Assembly: GCA_023818555.1 (NCBI GenBank)
Contig: JAMWCG010000042.1
Coordinates: forward strand, 1-7,730
Source: Candidatus Omnitrophota bacterium
GTDB taxonomy: Bacteria > Omnitrophota > Gorgyraeia > DTHP01
Direction: 5' to 3'
DNA: 7,730 bases
Positions 1 to 6,672 of this stretch are shown in pieces. Under the pieces are notes generated by a model. It was not told where the DNA came from and ran no database searches. It saw only the letters and a program-made list of their open reading frames with translations. The position numbers were made by a program, and so were the translations under genes. The stretch's first letter is position 1; every line of letters starts with the position of its first letter.

Positions 1-160
1 TTTTTATTATAATCCGCAAAAAGAGAACCAAATAAAGAAATTTCTATTTTATTTAAATGCGCCCTCGGGGAGGGAGAAAAGGTGAATTTGAAAATGAGAA
101 AAGTTAAGAGATGTATCCAAAAAGAAATAAAAAGAGAACTTTTGAACTCCTGAGTTAATC
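1..160. other. Non-coding stretch downstream of exbD
   Basis: No convincing gene is seen here. On the minus strand, downstream of the exbD stop, there is no ATG or GTG that could begin a TonB, TolA or second ExbD gene, so the TPR-exbB-exbD unit seems to end near here. On the plus strand a TATAAT-like hexamer lies at 8-13, but its -35 region would fall outside the window. The stretch also holds a small palindrome at 62-74 and a weak terminator candidate near 119-162. A possible 23-codon reading frame (82-153, plus, GTG start) is too short and too plain in composition to call. Confidence 0.6.
62..74. repeat. Small G/C-rich palindrome
   Basis: CCCTC and GAGGG form a perfect 5-bp inverted repeat around a GGG loop. 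It stands out in an otherwise very A/T-rich intergenic stretch. It is followed by GGGAGAAAAGG (72-82), an 11-mer found again in inverted orientation at the 3' end of exbB (593-603). This looks like the core of a degenerate dispersed intergenic repeat, but only two partial copies are visible. No T-run follows on either strand, so it does not look like a terminator. Confidence 0.35.
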
Positions 161-162
161 TC
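119..162 (-). terminator. Weak intrinsic terminator candidate after exbD
   Basis: Reading the minus strand just past the exbD stop, AACT (153-156) can pair with AGTT (137-140), and GAG (160-162) with CTC (134-136), leaving a 3-nt bulge. The stem runs straight into a T-rich tract (119-133, thirteen T among fifteen bases). An alternative shorter stem is AACTC/GAGTT at 145-156. Both stems are weak and A/T-rich, so the call rests mainly on position and the T tract. It would end the TPR-exbB-exbD transcript. Confidence 0.3.
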
Positions 163-568
163 ATCTTTCCTCCGGCAAAGTAGCGATATTCAATTTTTCT
201 ATCCCCTTCTCCCGACAGAGGTCCCAAATTTCCACAATTTTACCTAAAGAAGCCTGTTTATCTGCTTTTAAAAGGACAGATTTTTTCTTGGAGAGACCTT
301 CAAGATAATCCCTCAATTCTTTCAAAGTTACTGTCTTATCCTCCCAGAAGACCAGATTATTTTTATTGACCGTAATTACCACCGTCTCTTCCCGAAGGGC
401 TTCACTGGTGACTGCCTTAGGAAGATTTACCTTCATCCCAGCTTGTGTAGCCACAAATGAAGAAGTCAAAAGAAAAAAGATCAGCAGTTGAAAAATCATA
501 TCCACCAGAGGAGTAATATCTATACCCCGCTGCCCTCTTTCCCATTCAAAATGTCTCCGGAAACGCAT
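161..568 (-). CDS. exbD: ExbD/TolR-family biopolymer transport protein
   Basis: This 135-residue protein is the small subunit of an inner-membrane proton-driven motor of the ExbB-ExbD/TolQ-TolR class. It has the family layout: a short basic cytoplasmic N-terminus (1-17), one transmembrane helix (about 18-39) and a periplasmic domain (about 45-135). The helix carries the family signature ITPLVDMIFQLLIFFLLTSS. Asp23 is the conserved protonatable residue, matching Asp23 of E. coli TolR and Asp25 of ExbD. The C-terminal part (VLLKADKQASLGKIVEIWD, then KGIEKLNIAT) matches the usual ExbD/TolR periplasmic fold. Length is normal. The start lies 13 nt after the exbB stop and has an AAGGGGG ribosome-binding site (574-580) 5 nt upstream. 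It is the last gene of the TPR-exbB-exbD unit. ExbD and TolR cannot be told apart with certainty here, so the symbol is a family label. Confidence 0.93.
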   Translation of the reverse strand: MRFRRHFEWERGQRGIDITPLVDMIFQLLIFFLLTSSFVATQAGMKVNLPKAVTSEALREETVVITVNKNNLVFWEDKTVTLKELRDYLEGLSKKKSVLLKADKQASLGKIVEIWDLCREKGIEKLNIATLPEER

Positions 569-581
569 CGGGACCCCCTTT

Positions 582-1262
582 CTATTCGGGTTCCTTTTCT
601 CCCACGAGCGGAGAACTGCTCTTAATTATTCCCTCCTCTTCCGTGAGCAGATTAACTAATTCAGTCGCGGAACGCTCCATCTCTAAGATAAAACTATCTA
701 CCCTACTCACAAGATAGTTATAAAAGACAAATGTGGGTATGGCAACAACTAATCCAGCCACGGTGGTAAGGAGTGCTTCCCAAATTCCTCCAGCAAGGTC
801 TCCTGGATTAACAGGATTTAGAGAAGCAGACTTCTCTTGGACTACCTGAAAGCATCTCACCATCCCCGTGACTGTCCCCAAAAGACCCAAGAGAGGAGCG
901 ATATGTGCTACGGTTGCCAGTATCCCAAGGTTTTTCTCTAAACGCGGAATCTCCTGAAGGGCAGCATCCTCAATGGCTTCCTTGATTTCTTCCCGCGGAC
1001 GACCGTGTTTCAATATCCCGGCTTTGAGAATATGGGCTATCGGGCCAGGAGTCTCCTCACATTTTTGCAAGGCATCCCGTAGACGATTTCTCCTTAAGAT
1101 ATTGGCAATATTATCCATAAATTCCCGCGTATCAATCTTTGCCCGATAGAGATGGTAGAATCTCTCTATTACCACTGCCAGAGAAAGGATGGAACAGAAA
1201 ATAATCGGATACATCACCGGTCCACCCTTCTGAACTATCTCCCACATCCCTAATCCTCCCAT
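582..1262 (-). CDS. exbB: ExbB/TolQ/MotA-family proton channel protein
   Basis: This 226-residue protein is the large subunit of the inner-membrane proton channel that pairs with the ExbD/TolR protein encoded directly after it. Three transmembrane segments are visible at about 15-35, 112-137 and 160-186, with a cytoplasmic domain between the first two. Family motifs include QKGGPVMYPIIFCSI near the N-terminus, ERF at 33-35, and the pore-helix motif PLLGLLGTVTGM (123-134). Helix 3 has the conserved EALLTTVAGLVVAIPT segment. Thr130 and Thr166/167 probably correspond to the channel-lining threonines of TolQ/ExbB. Length is typical. The gene lies 16 nt after the TPR gene and 13 nt before exbD, so the three are almost surely co-transcribed. 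The start is uncertain: Met6 (1245-1247) opens the usual family N-terminus and has its own ribosome-binding site. The last residues (about 215-226) form a Ser/Pro/Glu-rich tail beyond the conserved fold. Confidence 0.93.
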   Translation of the reverse strand: MGGLGMWEIVQKGGPVMYPIIFCSILSLAVVIERFYHLYRAKIDTREFMDNIANILRRNRLRDALQKCEETPGPIAHILKAGILKHGRPREEIKEAIEDAALQEIPRLEKNLGILATVAHIAPLLGLLGTVTGMVRCFQVVQEKSASLNPVNPGDLAGGIWEALLTTVAGLVVAIPTFVFYNYLVSRVDSFILEMERSATELVNLLTEEEGIIKSSSPLVGEKEPE

Positions 1263-1272
1263 TCTGCCTCCT
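1255..1272 (-). promoter_or_regulatory. Tandem ribosome-binding sites for exbB
   Basis: Two purine-rich sites serve two possible starts. AGGAGG (1267-1272) is 4 nt before the first ATG (1260-1262), a rather short gap. GGGAGG (1255-1260), which overlaps that first ATG, is 7 nt before a second in-frame ATG (1245-1247). The second start has better spacing and gives the N-terminus MWEIVQKGG that is usual in the family. Either or both may be used; the products would differ by five residues. Confidence 0.6.
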
Positions 1273-1278
1273 TTCTGA

Positions 1279-3708
1279 CTATTTAAGCCTTTCTTTAAGC
1301 TCCTCTAAGCGTTGACGGGCTAAATTCTTTATCTCCTGAGAATGAGAATTAACCAACTCCTGATAGACACCTTCTGCTTCTCTCCATTTCTCCTTCTTCT
1401 CCAAAACTTGCCCGAGGTGTAGTTTTGCCCGCTCTCTCATCTCTTCCTCGCTAATTCCTTCAAGATAGACTATCTTAAGGTATTCCGTTAAAGCCTCGTC
1501 TAAATCCCCCCTTTCTTCTAAGATTGAGGCTAAATCAAATTTGATTAAAGCAACTATCTCCGGTAAGGGACAACTCTCTGCCCTCTTTAGCAATTCCCAG
1601 GCAGAGTCTATATCTTTCTTCTCCCTTCTTAAATTTGCCTGCTCTTTAAGCGAAAGATAAAAATAAGGACTCTCCGGAAAATTCCTCTCCAGTTCCCGGA
1701 AGACTTCCTCAGCTTCGTTTCGCATATTTAACTGGTAAAGAATCTTCCCTTTTCGATATAAAGCCTCGGGAACGAGGGGACTGCCGGAATATTTTTCCGG
1801 TAATTTTTCAAAATATTTAATACTGGAGAGATAATCCTTTTTATAATAATTGACCCAGCCTAACCAATAGTAAGCGTCATCAACCAAATCGTCCTGAGGG
1901 AACTGGTTAATCAATTGCCCAAAATATTCCTCGGATTTATTAAAATCTCCGTTCTGATAATAGTATTCTCCCAGCCAGAAAATAATTTCTGGAATCAAAT
2001 CTGCTTTCGGATAGCGTTTTAAAATATCTTGAGCAGTTTTAAGAAAGTCCTTCTTTCTCCCCATAAGATATTGTGCCCAGGCAGTGTAGTAGTCTAAAGC
2101 AAAGAGATAATTCTCCTCTCTTAGAGAATTGCGAATTTTCCTAAACCAGTCTATTGCCTCAGTATACTTCCGCAAGTTTATTAAACAAACTCCTCTCTTT
2201 ACACCTGCTTCTTCAGCGTAGAGTTTACTCTGGGAAAGCCGGATAAATTCTTCTTCCGCAAGTTTATATTTCCCCTGATTAAAATAGGACATGGCAATAT
2301 AATAACCTGCCTCTTCCTTGTAGCGGGTGGAAGGGAAATTGGAGATAAGACTGCGAAAAGAAATAATCGCCGCTTCATATTTCCCTAACTTATAAAAAAT
2401 TATTCCTAACTGCCTCTGGGCATAATCAGCATATAAACTGCCTGCATAATCTTTCAAGATTAGGTCATACATCTCTTGCGCCAGGCTGTATTCATCTTTT
2501 TCCAAATAAATATCTCCTAAACAGGCAAGGGCAGAAGCTTTAAGGTGTTCGTCCTGAGAATAATGGAACAGGTCTTCAAAGTTAAGCAGTGCTTCCTCTG
2601 TTCTCCCCAATTTACGGTACGCCCAACCTAAGGTATAATAGAAATCATCTTTCTCATCCTGGGTGGTAAATTTTTTTAAAGCCCCGAGACAAAAATCAAT
2701 TGTTTCTTCATAACGGGATAAATTATAGAGAGCTTCTGCCTTCCCCATATAAGCAGAAAGAATATGGTTTGATTGAGGAAATTCTTGCAAAATTCTTTCA
2801 TATACTTTTAAGGCTTCTTCATCTCTTGCCAATTTGGATAAAGCGGTAGCCAGACCAATGAGAGCAGAATCCAGAATCTTTCTGTCCCTATTTTTCTCTA
2901 TAAAACTTTTAAAATACTTTTCCGCCTCGGCATAGCGTTCAGTATTCAGATATATCCAGGCAATCCCTAAACGAGCAAGTTCCACAAAAGAAGAACGAGG
3001 AAAATGGAGAATAATCTGTGAGTAGTTATCCAAAGCCTGATTATAATCGGAGGTCTTAAAATTAATCTCTCCTAAATAATAATATGCTTCATCAAGAAAC
3101 TTTCCCTCAGGAAAGCGGTTGATAAAAAGAAAAATGTCTTTTTTAGCCTCCGCGTAATTACCTAATTTAAAATAACTCTTGCCTCTCTGTAAAAGAACCT
3201 CTTCCAGAAGTTCTCCCTTAAGATTATCTATATCCAGTTTATCCCACCAGAAGATTGCCTCCTTAAAGTTACCCACCGCATAATAACTCAAGGCAAGTGA
3301 GTGAAGTGCATAGTCTCTATAAGAAGACTGGGGGAATTCATTATTCACCCTCAGGAAATACTCCCGCGCAGTGGAAAAATCTTTCCCTTTCAGATAGACC
3401 TCTCCTATCCAGTAGAAAATCGCTTCCCTTAAATCTTTGGCAGAGGGTTTATGCAGAATAGTCTCTAATTCGGAAAGGGCGGGTAAAAGCTTATCCAGAT
3501 GATAATAACACTGGGCTAAGAGTAAATGGGCTTCGGAAATTTTCTCACTCTCTGGATATTTGGTGATAAATTTCTCCAGTTGTCTTGCCGCCACTTCATA
3601 AAATTTATCCTCAAAAGAACGAGAAGCAAAAATAAAATCCTCCTCTTCCCCTGCAAAGAGAGAAGAATTTAAAAAAACGATGGATAAAATTAGTATCAGA
3701 ATTCTCAT
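1279..3708 (-). CDS. Secreted multi-TPR protein, ExbB/ExbD partner
   Basis: This 809-residue protein consists almost wholly of tetratricopeptide repeats. A signal peptide (1-19) has a hydrophobic core, ILILILSIVFL, and a likely cleavage after SLFA; no lipobox cysteine follows, so it should be a soluble or peripherally bound periplasmic protein. From about residue 22 to the end there are roughly 20 helical-hairpin units of about 36 residues. They carry the TPR pattern (A..Y.LG.....G.Y..A...F) and recurring FPxS/YPxS turns, for example near 51, 125, 199, 236, 310, 458, 566, 603 and 677. This resembles the TPR_6/BamD/CpoB (YbgF) type, which scaffolds protein complexes in the periplasm. No enzymatic domain is seen. 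The start is fixed: an in-frame TAA lies 12 nt upstream, and this ATG begins the signal peptide. No Shine-Dalgarno precedes it. Co-transcription with exbB and exbD suggests it is the periplasmic effector or scaffold of that motor; this role is inferred. Confidence 0.88.
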   Translation of the reverse strand: MRILILILSIVFLNSSLFAGEEEDFIFASRSFEDKFYEVAARQLEKFITKYPESEKISEAHLLLAQCYYHLDKLLPALSELETILHKPSAKDLREAIFYWIGEVYLKGKDFSTAREYFLRVNNEFPQSSYRDYALHSLALSYYAVGNFKEAIFWWDKLDIDNLKGELLEEVLLQRGKSYFKLGNYAEAKKDIFLFINRFPEGKFLDEAYYYLGEINFKTSDYNQALDNYSQIILHFPRSSFVELARLGIAWIYLNTERYAEAEKYFKSFIEKNRDRKILDSALIGLATALSKLARDEEALKVYERILQEFPQSNHILSAYMGKAEALYNLSRYEETIDFCLGALKKFTTQDEKDDFYYTLGWAYRKLGRTEEALLNFEDLFHYSQDEHLKASALACLGDIYLEKDEYSLAQEMYDLILKDYAGSLYADYAQRQLGIIFYKLGKYEAAIISFRSLISNFPSTRYKEEAGYYIAMSYFNQGKYKLAEEEFIRLSQSKLYAEEAGVKRGVCLINLRKYTEAIDWFRKIRNSLREENYLFALDYYTAWAQYLMGRKKDFLKTAQDILKRYPKADLIPEIIFWLGEYYYQNGDFNKSEEYFGQLINQFPQDDLVDDAYYWLGWVNYYKKDYLSSIKYFEKLPEKYSGSPLVPEALYRKGKILYQLNMRNEAEEVFRELERNFPESPYFYLSLKEQANLRREKKDIDSAWELLKRAESCPLPEIVALIKFDLASILEERGDLDEALTEYLKIVYLEGISEEEMRERAKLHLGQVLEKKEKWREAEGVYQELVNSHSQEIKNLARQRLEELKERLK

Positions 3709-3717
3709 TAGACGATT

Positions 3718-3746
3718 AATTTATCACAAAATTTCTGCTTTCTCAA
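3718..3746 (-). promoter_or_regulatory. Predicted promoter of the TPR-exbB-exbD unit
   Basis: On the minus strand TTGAGA (3741-3746, one mismatch to TTGACA) is followed after 17 nt by TAAATT (3718-3723). The -10 box is directly preceded by TGA, an extended -10 (TGn) motif. The box ends 9 nt before the TPR gene ATG, so transcription should start about 2-4 nt before the codon or on it. It lies in the 52-nt gap after uvrA. Read-through from uvrA is also possible, since no clear terminator separates the two. Confidence 0.5.
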
Positions 3747-3760
3747 GGAAATTAATTCAC

Positions 3761-6550
3761 TTAGCAACTCAAAACCTTCTTTAAATACTCTCCCGTATAG
3801 GATTGAGGAGATTTAGCTACTTCTTCAGGGCTTCCGCAGGCAACCAGATACCCTCCCTTCTCTCCTCCTTCAGGACCTAAATCAATTATATAATCCGCAG
3901 TCTTAATTACATCTAAATTATGTTCAATTACCAAAACTGTATTACCGAGGTCTACCAGTTTGTGTAAAACCTGAAGGAGCTTGGCAATGTCTGCAAAGTG
4001 TAATCCGGTAGTGGGCTCATCGAGGATATAGAGAGTTTTCCCAGTGGATTTCTTCCCCAGTTCTCCTGCCAGTTTTACTCTCTGTGCCTCCCCTCCAGAA
4101 AGAGTGGTGGCAGATTGTCCTAACTGAATATAACCCAGACCAACATCGTAGAGAATTTGAAGTTTATTTTTTATCCGGGGGATATTTTCAAAGAGTTTCA
4201 TTGCCTCTTCAACCGTCATTTCTAAGACATCACGAATAGATTTCCCTTTATATTTCACCTCTAATGTCTGTTCATTAAAACGCGCTCCCTTGCATACATC
4301 ACAGACCACATATACATCGGGGAGAAAATGCATCTCTATCTTCTTTACCCCATCGCCCTGACAGGCTTCACAACGGCCTCCGCGCACATTGAAACTGAAT
4401 CTCCCCGGTTTATATCCACGCATGCGTGATTCGGGCAGGAGACTAAATAATTCCCGGATATAGGTAAAAAGTCCTGTATAAGTGGCGGGATTTGAACGCG
4501 GAGTTCTTCCAATAGGAGACTGGTCAATAATGATTACTTTATCAATAAACTCTACCCCTTTTATCTGACGGAATTTTCCCGGTCTCTCCTTAGAATGATA
4601 AAATCTTTTGGCAAGCGCCCGATAGAGAATCTCATGAATTAAGGTACTTTTCCCCGAACCCGATACCCCCGTAACACAACTAAATACACCTAAGGGAATT
4701 TTTACATCAATCTTTTTTAGATTGTGTTCTTCCTCACCTATTATCTCTAAGAATTGTTTATTCCTATAGGGTCTGCGTTCTCTTCTCGTCTCTACCCTTA
4801 ATTCTCCTCGTAAGTATTGGGCAGTGAGTGATTCTTTACAGGAAAGTAGTCCTTCCAGAGGTCCACTGTAAACCACTGCTCCTCCGTCTTTTCCTGCCCC
4901 GGGACCCAAATCAACAATAAAGTCTGCATTTCTGATAGTCGCTTCATCGTGTTCTACCACAATCAAGGTATTTCCCAAATCACGCAAAGTCTTCAGACTA
5001 TTTAAAAGTTTCGCATTGTCTCTTTGATGTAAACCAATGCTGGGTTCATCCAAGATATAAATAACTCCCACCAGTCCCGCCCCAATCTGGGTAGCTAAAC
5101 GAATCCTCTGGGCTTCTCCGCCGGAAAGTGTAGCACTCTGTCGGTCTAAGGTAAGATAACCCAGACCAACATTAAGCATAAAATCAACCCTACGAATTAT
5201 CTCTTTAAGCACCTGCTGGGCAATAATTCTTTGAGAAGGAGAAAGAACAAGGTCTTGGAAAAATTCTTTTGCTTGCGCCACGGACATACTGGTCACTTCA
5301 GCGATATTCTTCCCCTGGATTTTTATCGCTAAACTTTCCGGTTTTAAACGTTTTCCTTCACAGAACGGACAGGGCAAAGTGCTCATAAAACGGTTTATCT
5401 CTTCCTTTAAATAATCACTATCTGTATCCTGAAAAAGCCTCTCTAAATGGGGAATCACTCCTTCGTAAGGTCTTCCCCAAATCCACTCAGCGCAACCATA
5501 GAGAATCATTCTCTGTATTTCTTTACTCAATTTTTTAAAAGGGACATCCAAACTAAATCCCAATCTTTCGGAAAGTTCTCTCAATATCCCCCGATAATAA
5601 AGAATGTAACCCTTCCCTCCTTTTCTCCACGGTTCAATTGCTCCCTCTCTAATGGACTTATTTTTATCCGGGACTACCAGGTCCGGGTCTATTTCCATCT
5701 TGGTTCCCAGTCCATTACACTGCGGACAGGCTCCATAAGGTGAATTGAAGGAAAAGATTCTCGGTTCAATTTCTCCGTAACTCACTCCACAATCCACACA
5801 GGCAAAGAGCTCACTATATAAAATATCACCCTTCCCTTCATAATTTACAATCACCCTTCCTTTACCAAATTTCAAAGCGGTTTCTAAAGAATCCGCAATT
5901 CTCCTTTTCATCTCAGGAGTGGTGGTAACTCTATCCACAACAATCTCTATATGATGAATCTTTTTCTTATCCAGCACAATCTCTTCTTCTAAGTTATGGA
6001 TTTCCCCATCCACCCTTACCCGCACAAATCCTTGTTTACGCAGATTCTTAAACAAACTCTGGTATTCTCCTTTTCTTCCGCTTACCTGAGGAGCAAGAAT
6101 CATAATTTTAGTCCCTGAAGGGAAGGAGGTTACCTGTTCAATTATTTCCTGAGAAGATTGCCGCGATATTCTTTTTCCACATTTATAACAATGAGGAGTT
6201 CCGATACGAGCAAAGAGAAGACGCAGATAGTCATAAATCTCGGTTTGCGTTCCTACCGTGGAACGCGGATTTCCCCCTGCACTACGCTGTTCTATAGAAA
6301 TTGCCGGAGAAAGCCCTTCAATAAAGTCAACCTCAGGCTTCTGCATCTGTTCCAGAAATTGTCTTGCATAAGCAGAGAGAGACTCCACATAGCGTCTCTG
6401 TCCTTCCGCATAGAGCGTATCAAAGGCAAGAGAAGATTTCCCTGAGCCACTCAATCCGGTAACGACAATCAATTTATTACGGGGAAGTTCTAAGTGAATA
6501 TTCTTAAGATTATGCTGTCTTGCTCCATGGATAACGATATAATCAAACAT
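3761..6550 (-). CDS. uvrA: UvrABC excinuclease subunit A (UvrA)
   Basis: UvrA is the dimeric ATPase that finds bulky DNA lesions in nucleotide excision repair and loads UvrB. The 929-residue product is full length for the family (about 940). The first ABC half has Walker [10 protein letters not shown] (32-40), signature LSGGEAQR (475-482) and Walker B with ILDEP (499-503). The second half has Walker [10 protein letters not shown] (628-636), signature LSGGEAQR (817-824) and ILDEP (842-846). All three zinc modules are intact: Cys121/124 with Cys394/397; Cys251/254/275/278; Cys727/730/750/753. The UvrB-binding and insertion domains lie between the first Walker A and signature, as usual. All catalytic motifs are present, so the protein should be active. 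The start is bounded by an in-frame TAA 9 nt upstream and gives the standard family N-terminus ([18 protein letters not shown]). No Shine-Dalgarno is present. It is divergent from the AsmA-like gene and has its own promoter; no LexA-like operator was recognised. Confidence 0.98.
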   Translation of the reverse strand: MFDYIVIHGARQHNLKNIHLELPRNKLIVVTGLSGSGKSSLAFDTLYAEGQRRYVESLSAYARQFLEQMQKPEVDFIEGLSPAISIEQRSAGGNPRSTVGTQTEIYDYLRLLFARIGTPHCYKCGKRISRQSSQEIIEQVTSFPSGTKIMILAPQVSGRKGEYQSLFKNLRKQGFVRVRVDGEIHNLEEEIVLDKKKIHHIEIVVDRVTTTPEMKRRIADSLETALKFGKGRVIVNYEGKGDILYSELFACVDCGVSYGEIEPRIFSFNSPYGACPQCNGLGTKMEIDPDLVVPDKNKSIREGAIEPWRKGGKGYILYYRGILRELSERLGFSLDVPFKKLSKEIQRMILYGCAEWIWGRPYEGVIPHLERLFQDTDSDYLKEEINRFMSTLPCPFCEGKRLKPESLAIKIQGKNIAEVTSMSVAQAKEFFQDLVLSPSQRIIAQQVLKEIIRRVDFMLNVGLGYLTLDRQSATLSGGEAQRIRLATQIGAGLVGVIYILDEPSIGLHQRDNAKLLNSLKTLRDLGNTLIVVEHDEATIRNADFIVDLGPGAGKDGGAVVYSGPLEGLLSCKESLTAQYLRGELRVETRRERRPYRNKQFLEIIGEEEHNLKKIDVKIPLGVFSCVTGVSGSGKSTLIHEILYRALAKRFYHSKERPGKFRQIKGVEFIDKVIIIDQSPIGRTPRSNPATYTGLFTYIRELFSLLPESRMRGYKPGRFSFNVRGGRCEACQGDGVKKIEMHFLPDVYVVCDVCKGARFNEQTLEVKYKGKSIRDVLEMTVEEAMKLFENIPRIKNKLQILYDVGLGYIQLGQSATTLSGGEAQRVKLAGELGKKSTGKTLYILDEPTTGLHFADIAKLLQVLHKLVDLGNTVLVIEHNLDVIKTADYIIDLGPEGGEKGGYLVACGSPEEVAKSPQSYTGEYLKKVLSC

Positions 6551-6574
6551 GGGAATTTAGGTTGGAATTAATAG

Positions 6575-6604
6575 ATTATACTATAAAAGAGAAACGATTT
6601 GCAA
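6575..6604 (-). promoter_or_regulatory. Predicted sigma-70-type promoter of uvrA
   Basis: On the minus strand TTGCAA (6599-6604, four of six to TTGACA) and a perfect TATAAT (6575-6580) are separated by 18 nt. The expected transcription start is near 6567-6568, giving a leader of about 17-18 nt that contains no purine-rich ribosome-binding site. No E. coli-type (CTGT-N8-ACAG) or Bacillus-type (GAAC-N4-GTTC) SOS box overlaps it, so SOS control through those operators is not supported. Confidence 0.65.
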
Positions 6605-6636
6605 GGTATGAAAAAGACGCTGATTAAAATTTATCC

Positions 6637-6664
6637 TTGAAATTTCCCGAAGATGAGATATAAT
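6637..6664 (+). promoter_or_regulatory. Strong predicted promoter of the AsmA-like gene
   Basis: TTGAAA (6637-6642, five of six to TTGACA) and a perfect TATAAT (6659-6664) are separated by 16 nt. The -10 box ends only 8 nt before the ATG at 6673, so the transcript should begin at about 6671-6673, on or just before the start codon. An 8-bp palindrome, GAAATTTC (6639-6646), overlaps the -35 box and could be a regulator site, though a palindrome this short may be chance. The uvrA -35 box faces away, 32 bp to the left. Confidence 0.7.
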
Positions 6665-6672
6665 AAAACTCA

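Noticed and set aside
62..74. Intrinsic terminator at the CCCTC/GAGGG palindrome
   Set aside because: The stem is only 5 bp and neither strand has a T-run directly after it.
82..153. Possible 23-codon plus-strand gene with GTG start and upstream GAGGGAG
   Set aside because: It is very short and Lys/Arg-rich, as expected from A/G-rich DNA, and converges on exbD; nothing beyond a chance ribosome-binding site supports it.
161..1262. Zorya-type anti-phage or flagellar MotAB motor genes
   Set aside because: The channel protein has normal ExbB/TolQ length with no long cytoplasmic tail, the partner has no OmpA-like peptidoglycan-binding domain, and no helicase or nuclease gene is adjacent.
4345..4527. 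60-codon minus-strand frame inside uvrA
   Set aside because: It lies wholly within the strongly conserved uvrA coding sequence in another frame, has no family resemblance and no ribosome-binding site of note; a shadow.
5447..6445. Two plus-strand frames (5447-5743 and 6158-6445) antisense to uvrA
   Set aside because: Their translations are low-complexity, Ser/Arg/Phe-rich and lack recognisable domains; the opposite strand is unmistakable UvrA.
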